Counted from the stretch's first letter, positions 49,024 to 58,582 are shown. The stretch: DNA of 62,049 nt from Actinomycetota bacterium (GCA_018831265.1 JAHJCO010000007.1:1-62049); one strand, 5' to 3'. Translations and numbers: made by a program. Notes: generated by a model from the letters alone, not told the origin.

Positions 49024-49959
49024 TTGAGACGGTCCGGCATTGCTCCTGTGTTGTTGATGGTGGCGCTGCTGGTGCCACTCGCCGGTTGCGGGTCGGACGG
49101 CGGTCAGAAGAAGGTCTCTGACAACAGGGCTTTTTTCGAGTCGCAGCCCCTGCAGAAGGTGCAGGTCGGCGACATCGAGATGGCCTGCAAGAGCTTCGGG
49201 GAGGGCCGGCCGCTGTTCATGATACCGGCGTTCGCCATGACCATGGACGTCTGGGACCCCGTCTTCCTCGAGGAGCTATCCACCGAGTACAGGGTGATCA
49301 TCTTCGACAACCGGGGCATGGGCGAGACCACCTCCGGGACCAGGGAGTGGACCATCGACCAGTTCGCCGACGACACGGCCGGACTCATCGAAGCGCTCGG
49401 GTACCGGAGCGCGTTCGTGCTCGGGTGGTCGGTGGGGGGAGACATAGCGCTCAGCCTGGTCGTGAACCACCCCGAACGGGTCATAAAGCTGATCAGCTAC
49501 GCAGGTGACTGCGGCGGCACCCAGAAGGTGGAGGCGCCCGAGTACAAAGAGGTGCTGGCGGAAGTGCAGGACGTCGATGCCCCGCTCAAGAGGGTACTGG
49601 GTTCCCTGTTCCCCCCGGAGTGGATGGAGGAACATCCCGACTACTGGAAGGACTTCCCGTTCCCCAGGGAGCGCAGTTCGTTGAAGAGCATCGGGAGGCA
49701 GGACCTGGCCTACGAGACCTGGGAGGGTGTCTACAACAGGCTGACGGAAATCGAGAAGCCGGTGCTGGTGGTCGGAGGGACCGAGGACGTCTCGACGCCG
49801 CCGGAGAACCTGGACATCCTGGGCTCGCGAATACCGGGGTGCTGGGTGGTGCGCTACTGGGGAGCGGGGCACGGCCTTCAGTACCAGTACCCCACGGACT
49901 TCGCCGGCCAGATCGTCGATTTCATCGACGCGCCTCCCACCCAGGCCGACCAAGTGTAG
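49024..49959 (+). CDS. Alpha/beta-hydrolase lipoprotein
   Basis: A 311-residue exported hydrolase. MRRSGIAPVLLMVALLVPLA leads to a GC lipobox near residue 22, then an alpha/beta-hydrolase: FDNRGMGETTSGT near residue 97, GWSVGGDIALSL near residue 138 (nucleophile Ser), and GAGHGLQYQYP near residue 280 (His). TTG start with GAGGAG 7 nt upstream. The last codons GTG and TAG are the first bases of a hairpin repeat, so its C-terminus is set by the repeat. It starts 16 bp after the ZIP gene. Confidence 0.85.
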   Translation: MRRSGIAPVLLMVALLVPLAGCGSDGGQKKVSDNRAFFESQPLQKVQVGDIEMACKSFGEGRPLFMIPAFAMTMDVWDPVFLEELSTEYRVIIFDNRGMGETTSGTREWTIDQFADDTAGLIEALGYRSAFVLGWSVGGDIALSLVVNHPERVIKLISYAGDCGGTQKVEAPEYKEVLAEVQDVDAPLKRVLGSLFPPEWMEEHPDYWKDFPFPRERSSLKSIGRQDLAYETWEGVYNRLTEIEKPVLVVGGTEDVSTPPENLDILGSRIPGCWVVRYWGAGHGLQYQYPTDFAGQIVDFIDAPPTQADQV

Positions 49960-49986
49960 CAAAAGGGTCAGGCACTTTTGCTACAC
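49954..49986. repeat. Hairpin repeat (GTAGCAAAAG type) overlapping a stop codon
   Basis: GTGTAGCAAAAG and CTTTTGCTACAC flank GGTCAGGCA. The TAG at 49957-49959 within the left arm is the stop codon of the hydrolase gene. Confidence 0.88.
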
Positions 49987-50060
49987 TTTTGCCAAACCGT
50001 TAAATAGAGACGGTCACCCCCACCCCAACCCTCCCCCCTCGAGGGGGAGGGAGGAATCGA

Positions 50061-50510
50061 CTAGGCTTTCTTCTTCGAGTACCACAGTGGACCGCCGGCG
50101 ACCCATGCGTCGAGGCCTTCCTTCTTGATCTTGCGAAGGTTCTTCTTGTGGGCGTCTCCGTGGACGCCCTCCAGGAACTCCAGCTTCTTGCACTCCTCGA
50201 CCTCGCCGCACTCCCAGCAGCCGTCCAGCTTCTTCCTGACGGCGCACTTGGCGATATTGCAGTACCTGCTCCTGGCGCTCGTCCTGCAACCCCCGCAGCG
50301 CATCTTGACCAGGGCGCCCAGCAGGTCGTAGCACTCCCGGTAGTTCTTAAACTCTGGGAACGGGATCACCTCGGCCGCCTGCTCCAGCCGGAACGAACGC
50401 ATCTCCTTGCGCAGGTCACGCGCCAGGTCCGGGATGGCACCCGTCCCGAACGAGCAGTCGCCGCAGTAGAGACCGCAGTACGCCGTCTTCTCAAGGTGTT
50501 TCTTTCCCAT
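50061..50510 (-). CDS. DUF3795-type Cys-rich protein
   Basis: A 149-residue protein. AYCGLYCGDCSFG near residue 11, MRCGGCRTSARSRYCNIAKC near residue 70 and GCWECGEVEEC near residue 97 give twelve Cys in three groups. This is the pattern of DUF3795 proteins, which probably bind metal or an Fe-S cluster. The C-terminus is basic. Start ATG follows GGGAGG. It lies 14 bp from the end of the acyl-CoA synthetase subunit gene, so the two may be co-transcribed. Confidence 0.85.
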   Translation of the reverse strand: MGKKHLEKTAYCGLYCGDCSFGTGAIPDLARDLRKEMRSFRLEQAAEVIPFPEFKNYRECYDLLGALVKMRCGGCRTSARSRYCNIAKCAVRKKLDGCWECGEVEECKKLEFLEGVHGDAHKKNLRKIKKEGLDAWVAGGPLWYSKKKA

Positions 50511-50524
50511 CGCCGCCTCCCTTT

Positions 50525-51985
50525 CTAGTCCCGGATGTAGCGTTCCCGGTACTCCCTGTAGTCGGCCATCGCCCTCATGGCCGCACAGGCTGACTCTACG
50601 TCCTCGAACCGGCAGGTGTCCAGGTCCGCGGACCGGTCCTGTCCCGGCTCCTGGACCAGGCCGAAGTTGGAGGCCACGTAGAGCGGCACCCCCGTCTCCC
50701 GCGCGATTCCGTACAGCTCCTCCAGGTACTTTCCGAGCTGGAGGGTCATCACATCCCAGGCGGCCGAGACGTCGAACCCCAGGCCGCCGGTCTCGATGGT
50801 TCGTATCCCCTTGCTCCGCTGCGACTCGATGAAGATAAAGAGGACCGAGTCGACCTCCCCGCTGCGCATCACCGTCTCCAGCACCGGGCGGACCACGCTG
50901 AGGTCGAGGCCGGCCACCAGGTCCACGGGGTTCCCGGGGACCCAGTACGGTGGCAGGAGCGCCCCGATGGTCTCCAGGGTCTCAGCTGAGAACTCGGGTA
51001 CATCGAGGCCCGAGTCGGCGCAGGCGTCGGCCGCGAGCACTCCCAGGCCGCCCCCTCCGGTCACGATGCCCACCCTCCTGCCGCGCGGCAGCGGGCGGTT
51101 GACGAAGGCGGAGGCGGTCACTCCCGCTTCCCTGATGTCGCGCGCGAGGGTGACACCCGCCTGGCGGCAGGCCGAGTCGAACAGAGCTTCACTGACGGCG
51201 ATGGCACCTGTGTGCGAGCGCGCCGCGCTCACCCCCGAAGCGGTACGGCCGCCCTTCAGCAGCACCACCGGCTTGGAGCGGGCCGCCCGGGCGGCCTCCT
51301 CGAAGAACTCCCGCCCCCTGTCCACGCCCTCTATGTAGGAGACTATGACCTCGGTGCCCGGGTCCCGGGCCAGGTATGCCAGGTAGTCCTCGGTCCGCAG
51401 GGACGCCTCGTTGCCGCTGGAAACGGCCTTCGACACCCCGTAGCCCGCGTCCAGGGCGTGCCCGATCAGCATGTTGAGGATGTTGCCGCTCTGGCTGACG
51501 AAGCCCATTCCGCCGCCGCGGGGGTAGAAGATGGGCATCCAGGGGTAGAGGCAGTTCGCCGGGCAGCACACGCCCTGGCCGTTGGGCCCCGCCATCGCGA
51601 TTCCCGCCTCCTCGGCCATTTTCACCAGCTCGGCCTCCATCCCGGCCCCGCGCTCCCCGAGCTCCCTGAAGCCGGCGCTGATGACCAGCGCGGCCTTTAT
51701 CCCTTTCGCAAGGCAGTCCCGCATGGAGGCGAGTACCTGCGCCGCGGGGACCGTGAAGACGGCCAGGTCGACATCAAAGGGGATGTCCCGCACCGACGGG
51801 TAGCACTTGAGGCCCATGACCTCCTCCAGGCCGGGGTTCACCGGGTATACCTTCCCGGAGTAGCCGCCGCACAGCAGGTTGTTGAAGATCACGAAGCCCC
51901 ACTTGATCTTCGCCTGGGTGGCTCCGATGAAGGCGATGGAGCCCGGGTTGAACAGGTACTCGATCCTCTCCTGCTTATCGTTCAA
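50525..51985 (-). CDS. ADP-forming acyl-CoA synthetase alpha-type subunit
   Basis: A 486-residue CoA-binding plus succinyl-CoA-ligase-like protein. NPGSIAFIGATQAKIKWGF near residue 13 starts the CoA-binding Rossmann domain; FVSQSGNILNMLIG near residue 163 and ARSHTGAIAVSEALFDSA near residue 260 follow, the latter with the phosphorylated His. This is the alpha part of acetate-CoA ligase (ADP-forming) type enzymes; the ATP-grasp beta part is not in the window. The C-terminal Glu/Asp-rich region is atypical. TTG start with GGAAGGT upstream. The substrate may be any short or branched acid. Confidence 0.87.
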   Translation of the reverse strand: MNDKQERIEYLFNPGSIAFIGATQAKIKWGFVIFNNLLCGGYSGKVYPVNPGLEEVMGLKCYPSVRDIPFDVDLAVFTVPAAQVLASMRDCLAKGIKAALVISAGFRELGERGAGMEAELVKMAEEAGIAMAGPNGQGVCCPANCLYPWMPIFYPRGGGMGFVSQSGNILNMLIGHALDAGYGVSKAVSSGNEASLRTEDYLAYLARDPGTEVIVSYIEGVDRGREFFEEAARAARSKPVVLLKGGRTASGVSAARSHTGAIAVSEALFDSACRQAGVTLARDIREAGVTASAFVNRPLPRGRRVGIVTGGGGLGVLAADACADSGLDVPEFSAETLETIGALLPPYWVPGNPVDLVAGLDLSVVRPVLETVMRSGEVDSVLFIFIESQRSKGIRTIETGGLGFDVSAAWDVMTLQLGKYLEELYGIARETGVPLYVASNFGLVQEPGQDRSADLDTCRFEDVESACAAMRAMADYREYRERYIRD

Positions 51986-52035
51986 TGGCCTACCTTCCGA
52001 TCTCCCGCGACCCGGGGGGTTCGTATCACGAAAAA

Positions 52036-52059
52036 GCGGCCTCGAAGAAAAGGCCGCTC
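52036..52059 (-). terminator. Hairpin followed by T-tract upstream of the acyl-CoA synthetase gene
   Basis: AGCGGCCT/AGGCCGCT with an 8-nt loop, followed on the minus strand by TTTTTC. It looks like a rho-independent terminator, but it lies about 50 bp upstream of the TTG start of the minus-strand synthetase gene. It may end minus-strand read-through or act as a leader attenuator. Confidence 0.5.
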
Positions 52060-52175
52060 ATCCTGCTAGATATTACGACTAGTGGTCCCCGCGCTCAAGG
52101 GGCGGTTCCCCGGCGGGTAGATGCTCGGATATACTCACGGTCTGGAGGGTAATCCCATTCGAGGGGAGCGAGTCC

Positions 52176-52736
52176 GTGTGGTACTTGATAGTGACAGGGG
52201 CCGTAGCGGCGGTCGTGCTCATCGTGTTGATCCTGCTGTTCAACAGGCTCGTCAGGCTGCGCAACAAGGTGGATACCGCCTGGCACCAGATAGACGTCCA
52301 GCTGAACCGCAGGCACGAGCTGGTGCCCAGGCTGGTGGCGATAGTCCAGGGCTACGCCATCCACGAGAAGGAGGTCCTGACCTCCGTCACCGCGGCGCGC
52401 TCCCAGGCGCAATCAGCCGCATCGCTCAAGGCGAAGGGGCCGGCGGAGGACGGCCTCTCGAACGCACTGGGTGGGGTGATGCTCGTCGTGGAGAGCTACC
52501 CGGGCCTGAAGGCCGACGAGGGGTTCGAGAAGCTCGCCGACGAGCTTACGCACACCGAGACCGCCATCGCCGGGGCCCGTAAGTACTACAACGGCTCGGT
52601 CATGCAGTACGACAACGCCACGCAGTCGTTCCCGGGTAACATCGTAGCGGGCGCGCTCAAGGGCTCGTTCCAGGAGCGCGAGTACTTCGAGCTGGACGAC
52701 AATGCGATGAGGCTTACTCCGGACGTAGCCGGTTGA
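52176..52736 (+). CDS. lemA: LemA family protein
   Basis: A 186-residue membrane-anchored protein. One N-terminal span (WYLIVTGAVAAVVLIVLILL) is followed by FNRLVRLRNKVDTAWHQIDV and LNRRHELVPRLVAIVQGYA, the typical LemA start of the four-helix cytoplasmic domain. It often works with TPM/DUF2207 or metalloprotease partners in envelope maintenance; a DUF2207 gene is indeed next, in convergent orientation. GTG start with GGGGAG upstream. Its stop lies inside repeat L4. Confidence 0.92.
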   Translation: MWYLIVTGAVAAVVLIVLILLFNRLVRLRNKVDTAWHQIDVQLNRRHELVPRLVAIVQGYAIHEKEVLTSVTAARSQAQSAASLKAKGPAEDGLSNALGGVMLVVESYPGLKADEGFEKLADELTHTETAIAGARKYYNGSVMQYDNATQSFPGNIVAGALKGSFQEREYFELDDNAMRLTPDVAG

Positions 52737-52830
52737 TCAACCCATGGACGATCCGTGGGGTCAGACATTTGCGTTGCGCTGGAGCACGTCATGCACACTG
52801 GGTTGTTGCGCAACGAAATTGTCTGACGCC
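52731..52830. repeat. Inverted-pair repeat L4 (GTC-AGACA type)
   Basis: Inverted orientation relative to L1-L3. GGGGTCAGACATTTGCGTTG at 52757 pairs with 52811-52830 (reverse GGCGTCAGACAATTTCGTTG), preceded by GGTTGATCAACCCATGGACG, the reverse of the tail conserved in L2 and L3. It contains the LemA stop codon and lies between convergent genes. Confidence 0.83.
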
Positions 52831-52850
52831 ACTCTATGTTCGAACGGGGC

Positions 52851-54620
52851 TTACCCCGCGCTGAAGCCGCCCCCGCCGAAGCCTCCGCCAGAGGAGCCCC
52901 CGCCGAACCCGCCTCCGCCGCCGCTCCCGCTGGACGATGGCGAAGAAGCCATGGTGCCGCTCATGCTGTCCTGCATGTGCGAGAGAGAGTCGGCCAGGTA
53001 GACGGCGCTGAACCCCGTCGCGTAGGTGCCGCGATACCAGTCCGGCGGGGTGACGTAGATGTCCTCGAACTTCTCGGCCCACTTGTCTGTGACCCCGAGT
53101 GCCATCGCGTAGGGGAGGTTGGCCTGGAAATTCTCGGGCGTCATCCACTCCAGCTCGCCCTTCTCGGCCGTGGACATGTACTCCTTGAAACCCATCACGT
53201 AGGAAAGCGCCTCCGATCCCTTCGCGGTGCGCCTGGGCATGTACCGGCCGACCACGAACACCACTATCGCGCAGGGCACCAGTGAGTAGGCCAGGACGTT
53301 GAAGTAGCCGAGGTCGAGCCATCTGACCACGAACAGGGCCAGGAACAGGCCGATGATGGCGGCGGCCGCCCCGATGAGCGCGTAGCGCCCCTTTACCTTT
53401 GCCGGGTCGCCGTCGAACATGCCCCTGGAGAGGACCTCGTCCTTCATGTCGAGGTAGATACCCGCGAGGTGGACGTAGAACTTGTCCTCGAGGTCCGACT
53501 CGCGGACCGAGCCGCCGCTCGCGAACAGGCCGGCCATGATGTCCGACTCGTACCGCGTGAGGTCGCTCTCGTCGGCGCCGGTCCGATCGAAGCCGAACTC
53601 GGTCTTGTTTTTGAAGATCCCGGGCTTCTCGTACTGGCCGATGACCAGCTTGCCGCGTATCGCGAGGTCGACGATCGTCGCGCTGATGTCCGAATCGACC
53701 GCCGTCTCGTTCACCAGGACCCCCACCATGGCCGGCTTGAGGTCGGACGGCGGCTCGTAGCGCACCACGTCCAGGCCGGGGCGCCCGACGTCGCGGCCCC
53801 TGCTCCACCACATCCAGAGCATGAGCCCGAGGATTCCCAGCAACAGGATGATGCTGATGACGATCATCAGCGTGAGGAACCACTCCGAGAAGAGCGGGGG
53901 AACCGACACGACGCCCTTGGGGAACTGCACGTCGATCGTGAAGGCGGAGTAAGGGGGGATCTCCCCGGTCGTGTACCAGACGGTGTTACCCTCCTTGCCC
54001 GACTGGACCGAGTTCGGAGCGGCGCCGGGGATGTCGTAAAACGTGTACTCGACCTTCTCCATGTCCGTGCCCTCGGGGAAGTTCACGGTCACGCGCGACT
54101 GCTTGACGGGTACGTCCCGATCGGAGCCGACGGCGTTGTAGTAGAGCCGGTCCGCCTCGGGCCCGAAGATTATCGCCCCCCTGTAGTCGTACTGGTATAT
54201 CCAGGTCTTCTGCTCGTCCGTGGCGGAGAAACTCAACCGGACCACGGGGCCGTCGGAGCTCTTCCCGATGTCGACGCCCTCGACCGGGTTCCCGTTCGCG
54301 TCATACACCTTGATGTTCTTGACCCGCACCCCGCCGTATGTCTTGCCGCCGGTGAAGCTGGCCCTCCGCGTGCTTATCGGGTGGTTGAGGAAGCTGAAAG
54401 AGCCGTGGAAGTTCGCGACCACCTTCTCCCTGACCGTGAACGACGAGTCGGGGTTGATGGTGATGTCCTCGTCGATGCGCTCGATGTCCCAGCTCTTCTC
54501 CTGGATCTGGCGTGCGGCGGCGGCGCCGCCGGCCGCCGAAGCGGGAATGAGAAGGGCGACTAGGCCCAGCATAATAGCGAGGGCCGCGATCCGGAGAGAT
54601 CGCCTTTCTGAAACGAGCAT
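52851..54620 (-). CDS. DUF2207 membrane protein with Gly-rich C-terminus
   Basis: A 589-residue protein. A signal peptide (IAALAIMLGLVALLIPASAA) is followed by an extracellular beta domain (DITINPDSSFTVREKVVANF, YQYDYRGAIIFGPEADRLYY) typical of DUF2207. Three membrane spans follow (near residues 235-260, 425-445 and 450-470), then a cytoplasmic region, and a tail of GGGGGFGGGSSGGGFGGGGF. The ATG follows AAAGGAGG. LemA/TPM/DUF2207 sets are thought to act in envelope stress or protein quality control; here LemA is the convergent neighbour. Confidence 0.9.
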   Translation of the reverse strand: MLVSERRSLRIAALAIMLGLVALLIPASAAGGAAAARQIQEKSWDIERIDEDITINPDSSFTVREKVVANFHGSFSFLNHPISTRRASFTGGKTYGGVRVKNIKVYDANGNPVEGVDIGKSSDGPVVRLSFSATDEQKTWIYQYDYRGAIIFGPEADRLYYNAVGSDRDVPVKQSRVTVNFPEGTDMEKVEYTFYDIPGAAPNSVQSGKEGNTVWYTTGEIPPYSAFTIDVQFPKGVVSVPPLFSEWFLTLMIVISIILLLGILGLMLWMWWSRGRDVGRPGLDVVRYEPPSDLKPAMVGVLVNETAVDSDISATIVDLAIRGKLVIGQYEKPGIFKNKTEFGFDRTGADESDLTRYESDIMAGLFASGGSVRESDLEDKFYVHLAGIYLDMKDEVLSRGMFDGDPAKVKGRYALIGAAAAIIGLFLALFVVRWLDLGYFNVLAYSLVPCAIVVFVVGRYMPRRTAKGSEALSYVMGFKEYMSTAEKGELEWMTPENFQANLPYAMALGVTDKWAEKFEDIYVTPPDWYRGTYATGFSAVYLADSLSHMQDSMSGTMASSPSSSGSGGGGGFGGGSSGGGFGGGGFSAG

Positions 54621-54725
54621 CCGGTCCTCCTTTGGGGGTGCACCCGTACGGTCGCTCAGCTCCCGGGACTCATGCGTCCGCGGTCGCCCGCAGTATAACA
54701 TGCTGTGATGGAGTCAGACCGTGGT

Positions 54726-54813
54726 GCAAAATACCTCACACCATTTCTTTCAGAACCTCAGATATCCGATGACACCTCGTACGATGAAAGTTTTGGTCTG
54801 AGGTAATCTTTCA
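54726..54813. repeat. Inverted pair of TGAAAG...GGTCTGAGG...CTTTCA repeats
   Basis: A degenerate left copy (54726-54752) and a full right copy (54785-54813) face each other, as at 1072-1163. They lie between the DUF2207 start and the methyltransferase start. Confidence 0.75.
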
Positions 54814-54847
54814 CTCCTGTATCATAGGCCGAAAGGACGGACGGGCG

Positions 54848-55552
54848 GTGAGGAGTCTGTTAGAGAGAGATCTGATTGGGCAGCGGTTCACGGGCAGGCA
54901 CGCCTTTCTCTGCGAGATGGCGGGTGACCTGACCGGCGCCTCGACGCTGGACATCGGATGCGGGTTCGGCTGGTTCGAGAGGTACACCCTCGAGCACGGG
55001 GCGACGCGTGCCGTGGGGCTGGAGTTATCCGAGCCGCTGGTGGAGCGTGCCGGGGAAGAGGCCCCGGGCGCCGAGTTCCTGCACCGGGATGCCTCGGGGG
55101 ATCTTTCAGACCTGGGCTCCTTCACTGTCCTATGCCTGTTTGACGTCCTGGAGCACCTGCCGAAGGGGAGCGAGGTGGCTGTCCTCCGGAGGCTGAGGGC
55201 CGCCCTCGAGCCGGGGGGCCGACTCCTGCTCTCCACCCCGTTCAACAGCCTTCTGTCCAGGATCCTGGACCCCGCCTGGTACCTGGGCCACCGGCACTAC
55301 TCCCGCGAACGGCTGGAGGCCATCCTGGCGGAGGCCGGATTCGAGGCCCGGCGGGTACGGTTCGCCGGTGGGGCGGTCGAGCAGTTCACCATGATCTGGC
55401 TCTACCTGTGGAAGTGGCTGTTCCGGCGCGAGATGCCGTTCGCCGGACCGCTGGAGCGCGCCCGGGCGCGGGAGTACGCCGCCCACTCCGCTACGCCGTC
55501 ACTCAAGGCCTGCGTGACCATTTTCGCCGAGGCGGTCGCGTCCGCGGGTTAG
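54848..55552 (+). CDS. Class I SAM-dependent methyltransferase
   Basis: A 234-residue methyltransferase. LDIGCGFGWFERYT near residue 36 is motif I, GLELSEPLVERA the acidic end of strand 2, LFDVLEHLPKGSE near residue 98 motif II, and LEPGGRLLLSTPFNS motif III. This is the UbiE/Methyltransf_11 type. A hydrophobic Trp-rich helix near residue 180 (IWLYLWKWLFRREM) may bind membrane or a lipid substrate. GTG start. The gene stands alone. Confidence 0.88.
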   Translation: MRSLLERDLIGQRFTGRHAFLCEMAGDLTGASTLDIGCGFGWFERYTLEHGATRAVGLELSEPLVERAGEEAPGAEFLHRDASGDLSDLGSFTVLCLFDVLEHLPKGSEVAVLRRLRAALEPGGRLLLSTPFNSLLSRILDPAWYLGHRHYSRERLEAILAEAGFEARRVRFAGGAVEQFTMIWLYLWKWLFRREMPFAGPLERARAREYAAHSATPSLKACVTIFAEAVASAG

Positions 55553-55709
55553 TGAAAGACGTCAATCACCGTTCCACGCGGATGTGATATCCTTGCGATT
55601 CGGCCGGCCAGCCAGGTCAATGTATGCCGAAACTCGGCTCGCACCACGATGCGGTTCCAGTTCGGCAGGCCTACATTCACAGCGGAAAGGCATCTGACGG
55701 AGGGTGGTC

Positions 55710-56786
55710 TTGGCATCAGAGAGGGTCATAATCTACGGAGCGGGGATGTCCGGGCTGATCGCGGCCTGTAACCTGGCCGGCGAAGGCCGCGAGGTGGTCG
55801 TCCGGGAGCAGGAGCCGTCCTACGGCGGCTCTCACATCTTCAACCCCTCTCTGCACACCACGCCGCTCGACCCCCAGGCGACCTCCGAGTACGTCGGGAT
55901 AGACATCACACCGGCGTTCGTTCCGGTCTCTTCGCTTGCGATCTACCTGCACGACTTCCGGATCGACGCGCCGGTGTTTATGGCCTACCACGTCGAGCGT
56001 TCGGACCGGCCGTCCAGCCTCGACACGCTGCTGTATAACAGGTGCCTCGAGGTGGGCGTCTCCTTCGAGTTCGAGACCCCGCTCCGCCGGGAGGACATCG
56101 CCTCCCTGCCCGAGGGTACCATCATCGCCTGCGGGCTGAACCGGCCCGCCTACGACTACCTCGGCATACCCTACAAGGAGTGGTTCGCCTGGCGCGCCTT
56201 CGGTGAGGCCGAGCACGATAGCTCGGCGTGGATATGGATGGACGAGTGCATAAACGAGTACGGCTACATCTCGTACGCCAACGGGATGTACTACAACCTG
56301 CTCTTCGCCTACGGGCAGGAGATAGGCCGAGAGGGCCTGGAGAAGTACCGCGACTTCATGCGAAGGGTGGATGGCCTGGAGGAGGACCGCTGGGACTACA
56401 TCGTGGGGGCGGCGCCGGTCGTCTCGCCCGACAACCCGTGCCTGTTCAGGGACGGGCTCATCATGTGCGGGACGATGTCCGGGTGCCTGGACCCTTTCAT
56501 GGGATTCGGCATCTCCGGGGCGCTCGTCTCCGGGAGGGTCGCGGCCATCGCCGTCTCGGACCGCGAGAAGGCGGCCGGGGAGTTCGCGCGCTTCACACGT
56601 AACTACCCCGGGGTGTTCAACTTCAAGCAGGAGGTATGGTACCCGCTGCGCGAGCGGGTGGACCTGCTGGAGGGACTGGCCCGTACCCTGGGGCACGACC
56701 GCTCGGTGCGGCTGCTCCTGGAGGCCCTACGCAAGGGCAGGAAGTCCTCGGCCATCCCCGGGTTCAGCCCGCTGAGCTGCAGCTAG
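55710..56786 (+). CDS. FAD-dependent oxidoreductase
   Basis: A 358-residue flavoprotein. VIIYGAGMSGLIAACNLAGE at residues 5-24 is the dinucleotide fold, VVREQEPSYGGSH the ribose-binding Glu and substrate loop, IIACGLNRPAYDYLG near residue 140 the middle segment, and GCLDPFMGFGISGALVSGRV near residue 255 the late FAD motif. The layout resembles geranylgeranyl-reductase or NAD(P)/FAD oxidase families. The TTG start is preferred since GGAGG lies 6 nt before it; a GTG two codons earlier overlaps that site. The next gene is an aminoacylase-like amidohydrolase 24 bp downstream. Confidence 0.85.
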   Translation: MASERVIIYGAGMSGLIAACNLAGEGREVVVREQEPSYGGSHIFNPSLHTTPLDPQATSEYVGIDITPAFVPVSSLAIYLHDFRIDAPVFMAYHVERSDRPSSLDTLLYNRCLEVGVSFEFETPLRREDIASLPEGTIIACGLNRPAYDYLGIPYKEWFAWRAFGEAEHDSSAWIWMDECINEYGYISYANGMYYNLLFAYGQEIGREGLEKYRDFMRRVDGLEEDRWDYIVGAAPVVSPDNPCLFRDGLIMCGTMSGCLDPFMGFGISGALVSGRVAAIAVSDREKAAGEFARFTRNYPGVFNFKQEVWYPLRERVDLLEGLARTLGHDRSVRLLLEALRKGRKSSAIPGFSPLSCS

Positions 56787-56810
56787 CATCGGTATTACGA
56801 AGGAGAGAAG

Positions 56811-58574
56811 ATGTTCGACCTGATCCTGGAACACGCCAGCGTCATCGACGGCTCAGGCTCCGAGCCCTACACGGCCGACGTCGGCATCAAGGGCGAAGCC
56901 ATCGAGAAGATAGGGGACCTCGCCGGCGTCGAGGCCGCGCGGAGGATCGACGTGACGGGGCGGGCCGTGTGCCCCGGCTTCATCGACATCCACTCGCACG
57001 CGGATCTGGCCTACTTCCGGCGGGACCACCGGGAGGTGCTCTCACCGCTGGTGCGCCAGGGGATCACGACGTTCGTGGGCGGCAACTGCGGCATGTCCCT
57101 CGCTCCCATCACCGCAGAGCACAACGACGGGCTGCGGATGTACCTCGAGGTGTTCACCCAGATGGACTTCGAGAAGGACGTGCGCTGGTCCACCATGGGC
57201 CAGTTCATGGACCACATCGAGTCCGACGGTGTGCTGCTCAACACCGCTCTGCTGGCCCCGCACGGGATGATGAGGATCTCCGCCTGCGGGCTGGAGACCG
57301 GGCTCGCCTCCCCGGGACAGGTCGAGATGATGAGCCGGTCGCTGGCCGAATCGATGGAGGCCGGCGCCCTGGGGCTGTCCACGGGCCTGCAGTACTTCCC
57401 GGGAAACCAGTCCGACACCGCCGAGCTGGTGGCCCTCGGCCGGACCCTGGCTAAGTACGACGGCATCTTCACAAGCCACCTGCGCTCCTACACGCAGAGC
57501 ACGCTGGACAGGGCCATCGACGAGGTCGCCGAGGTCTCGACGAAGAACAGCATCCGCAGCCAGGTCTCGCACATCTTCTCCCTGCCCTGGCTGGGCCCCC
57601 TGCAGAACCAGGCCCTGAAAGTGATCAAGTGGCTTGCGGGCCACCCGGAGTTCGCCCACAAGACCATCCCAAACTTTCTCATGTACGGCGAGATGAACCG
57701 TATCCTCAGGCACCTGGACAAAAAGCGTGCGGCGGGCGCCCGCATCAGCATGGACGTGATGCCGACCACCGCCGGGTTCACCCACCTGCTGGCGTTCTTC
57801 CCCTCGTGGTGCCTGGCAGGCGACCGGGATTCGGTCCTGGGGCGCATAACCGACCCGGCGACCCGGAGGGAGATACTCCACGATATCGAAAGCGGCAAGC
57901 CGACCTGGCCGCACCGGGGGCGCAACGACTGGTCGCTCAACGTGATGCGCCAGATGGGGTGGGACGCGGTGACGGTTATGGCCGTGCACAGTGAGAAGAA
58001 CAGGCCGCTGGAGGGGCGCCGCTTCACCGAGATCGCCGACGAGCAGGGCAAGCACCCCTTCGACGTGATGTGCGACCTGCTGATAGAGGAGGACGGCGAG
58101 GTCCTGGTGTTCGAGTCGATGGCGGAGCCTGACGACTACTTCACCGAGAAGTACACCTTCCCGGCGCTGACCGACGCGCGCACCATGGTCACCACGGACA
58201 CCATACTGATGGGGATCGGCAAGCCCTCCTACCTCTTCTACGGCTGCTACCCGAAGTTCATCGGGCGCTACGTGAACGAGAAGCGCCTGCTGGACATGCC
58301 GAGCGCCATCGCCCGCTGCACCTCGCTGCCGGCCGAGTGGTTCGAGATTCCGAAGCGCGGTCGTGTCCTGGAGGGCTTCTTCGCCGACCTGCTGGTGCTG
58401 CGGCCCGAGGAGTTCCGCACCGAGGCGGTGTTCCGGGACCCGGAGAGGCACCCGGAGGGTCTGGACATGGTCATCATCAACGGGAAGGTGGTCGTGGAGG
58501 GGGATACGGTGGACCTGGACTCCCGACCGGGCAAGGTCCTCCGCCGCTCCAACGGCACCAGCCCCAGCAGATAA
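56811..58574 (+). CDS. N-acyl-D-amino-acid deacylase family protein (amidohydrolase)
   Basis: A 587-residue zinc amidohydrolase. CPGFIDIHSHADL near residue 62 (HxH), GGNCGMSLAPI near residue 94, a mid-barrel SHIFSLPWLG segment near residue 255, and TTDTILMGIGKPSYLFYG near residue 463 match the D-aminoacylase/dihydroorotase-like family. The length is near the family norm. The ATG follows AAGGAGAG. It is likely co-transcribed with the flavoprotein upstream and could process an N-acyl substrate. Stereochemistry is unproven. Confidence 0.87.
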   Translation: MFDLILEHASVIDGSGSEPYTADVGIKGEAIEKIGDLAGVEAARRIDVTGRAVCPGFIDIHSHADLAYFRRDHREVLSPLVRQGITTFVGGNCGMSLAPITAEHNDGLRMYLEVFTQMDFEKDVRWSTMGQFMDHIESDGVLLNTALLAPHGMMRISACGLETGLASPGQVEMMSRSLAESMEAGALGLSTGLQYFPGNQSDTAELVALGRTLAKYDGIFTSHLRSYTQSTLDRAIDEVAEVSTKNSIRSQVSHIFSLPWLGPLQNQALKVIKWLAGHPEFAHKTIPNFLMYGEMNRILRHLDKKRAAGARISMDVMPTTAGFTHLLAFFPSWCLAGDRDSVLGRITDPATRREILHDIESGKPTWPHRGRNDWSLNVMRQMGWDAVTVMAVHSEKNRPLEGRRFTEIADEQGKHPFDVMCDLLIEEDGEVLVFESMAEPDDYFTEKYTFPALTDARTMVTTDTILMGIGKPSYLFYGCYPKFIGRYVNEKRLLDMPSAIARCTSLPAEWFEIPKRGRVLEGFFADLLVLRPEEFRTEAVFRDPERHPEGLDMVIINGKVVVEGDTVDLDSRPGKVLRRSNGTSPSR

Positions 58575-58582
58575 CAATGAGG

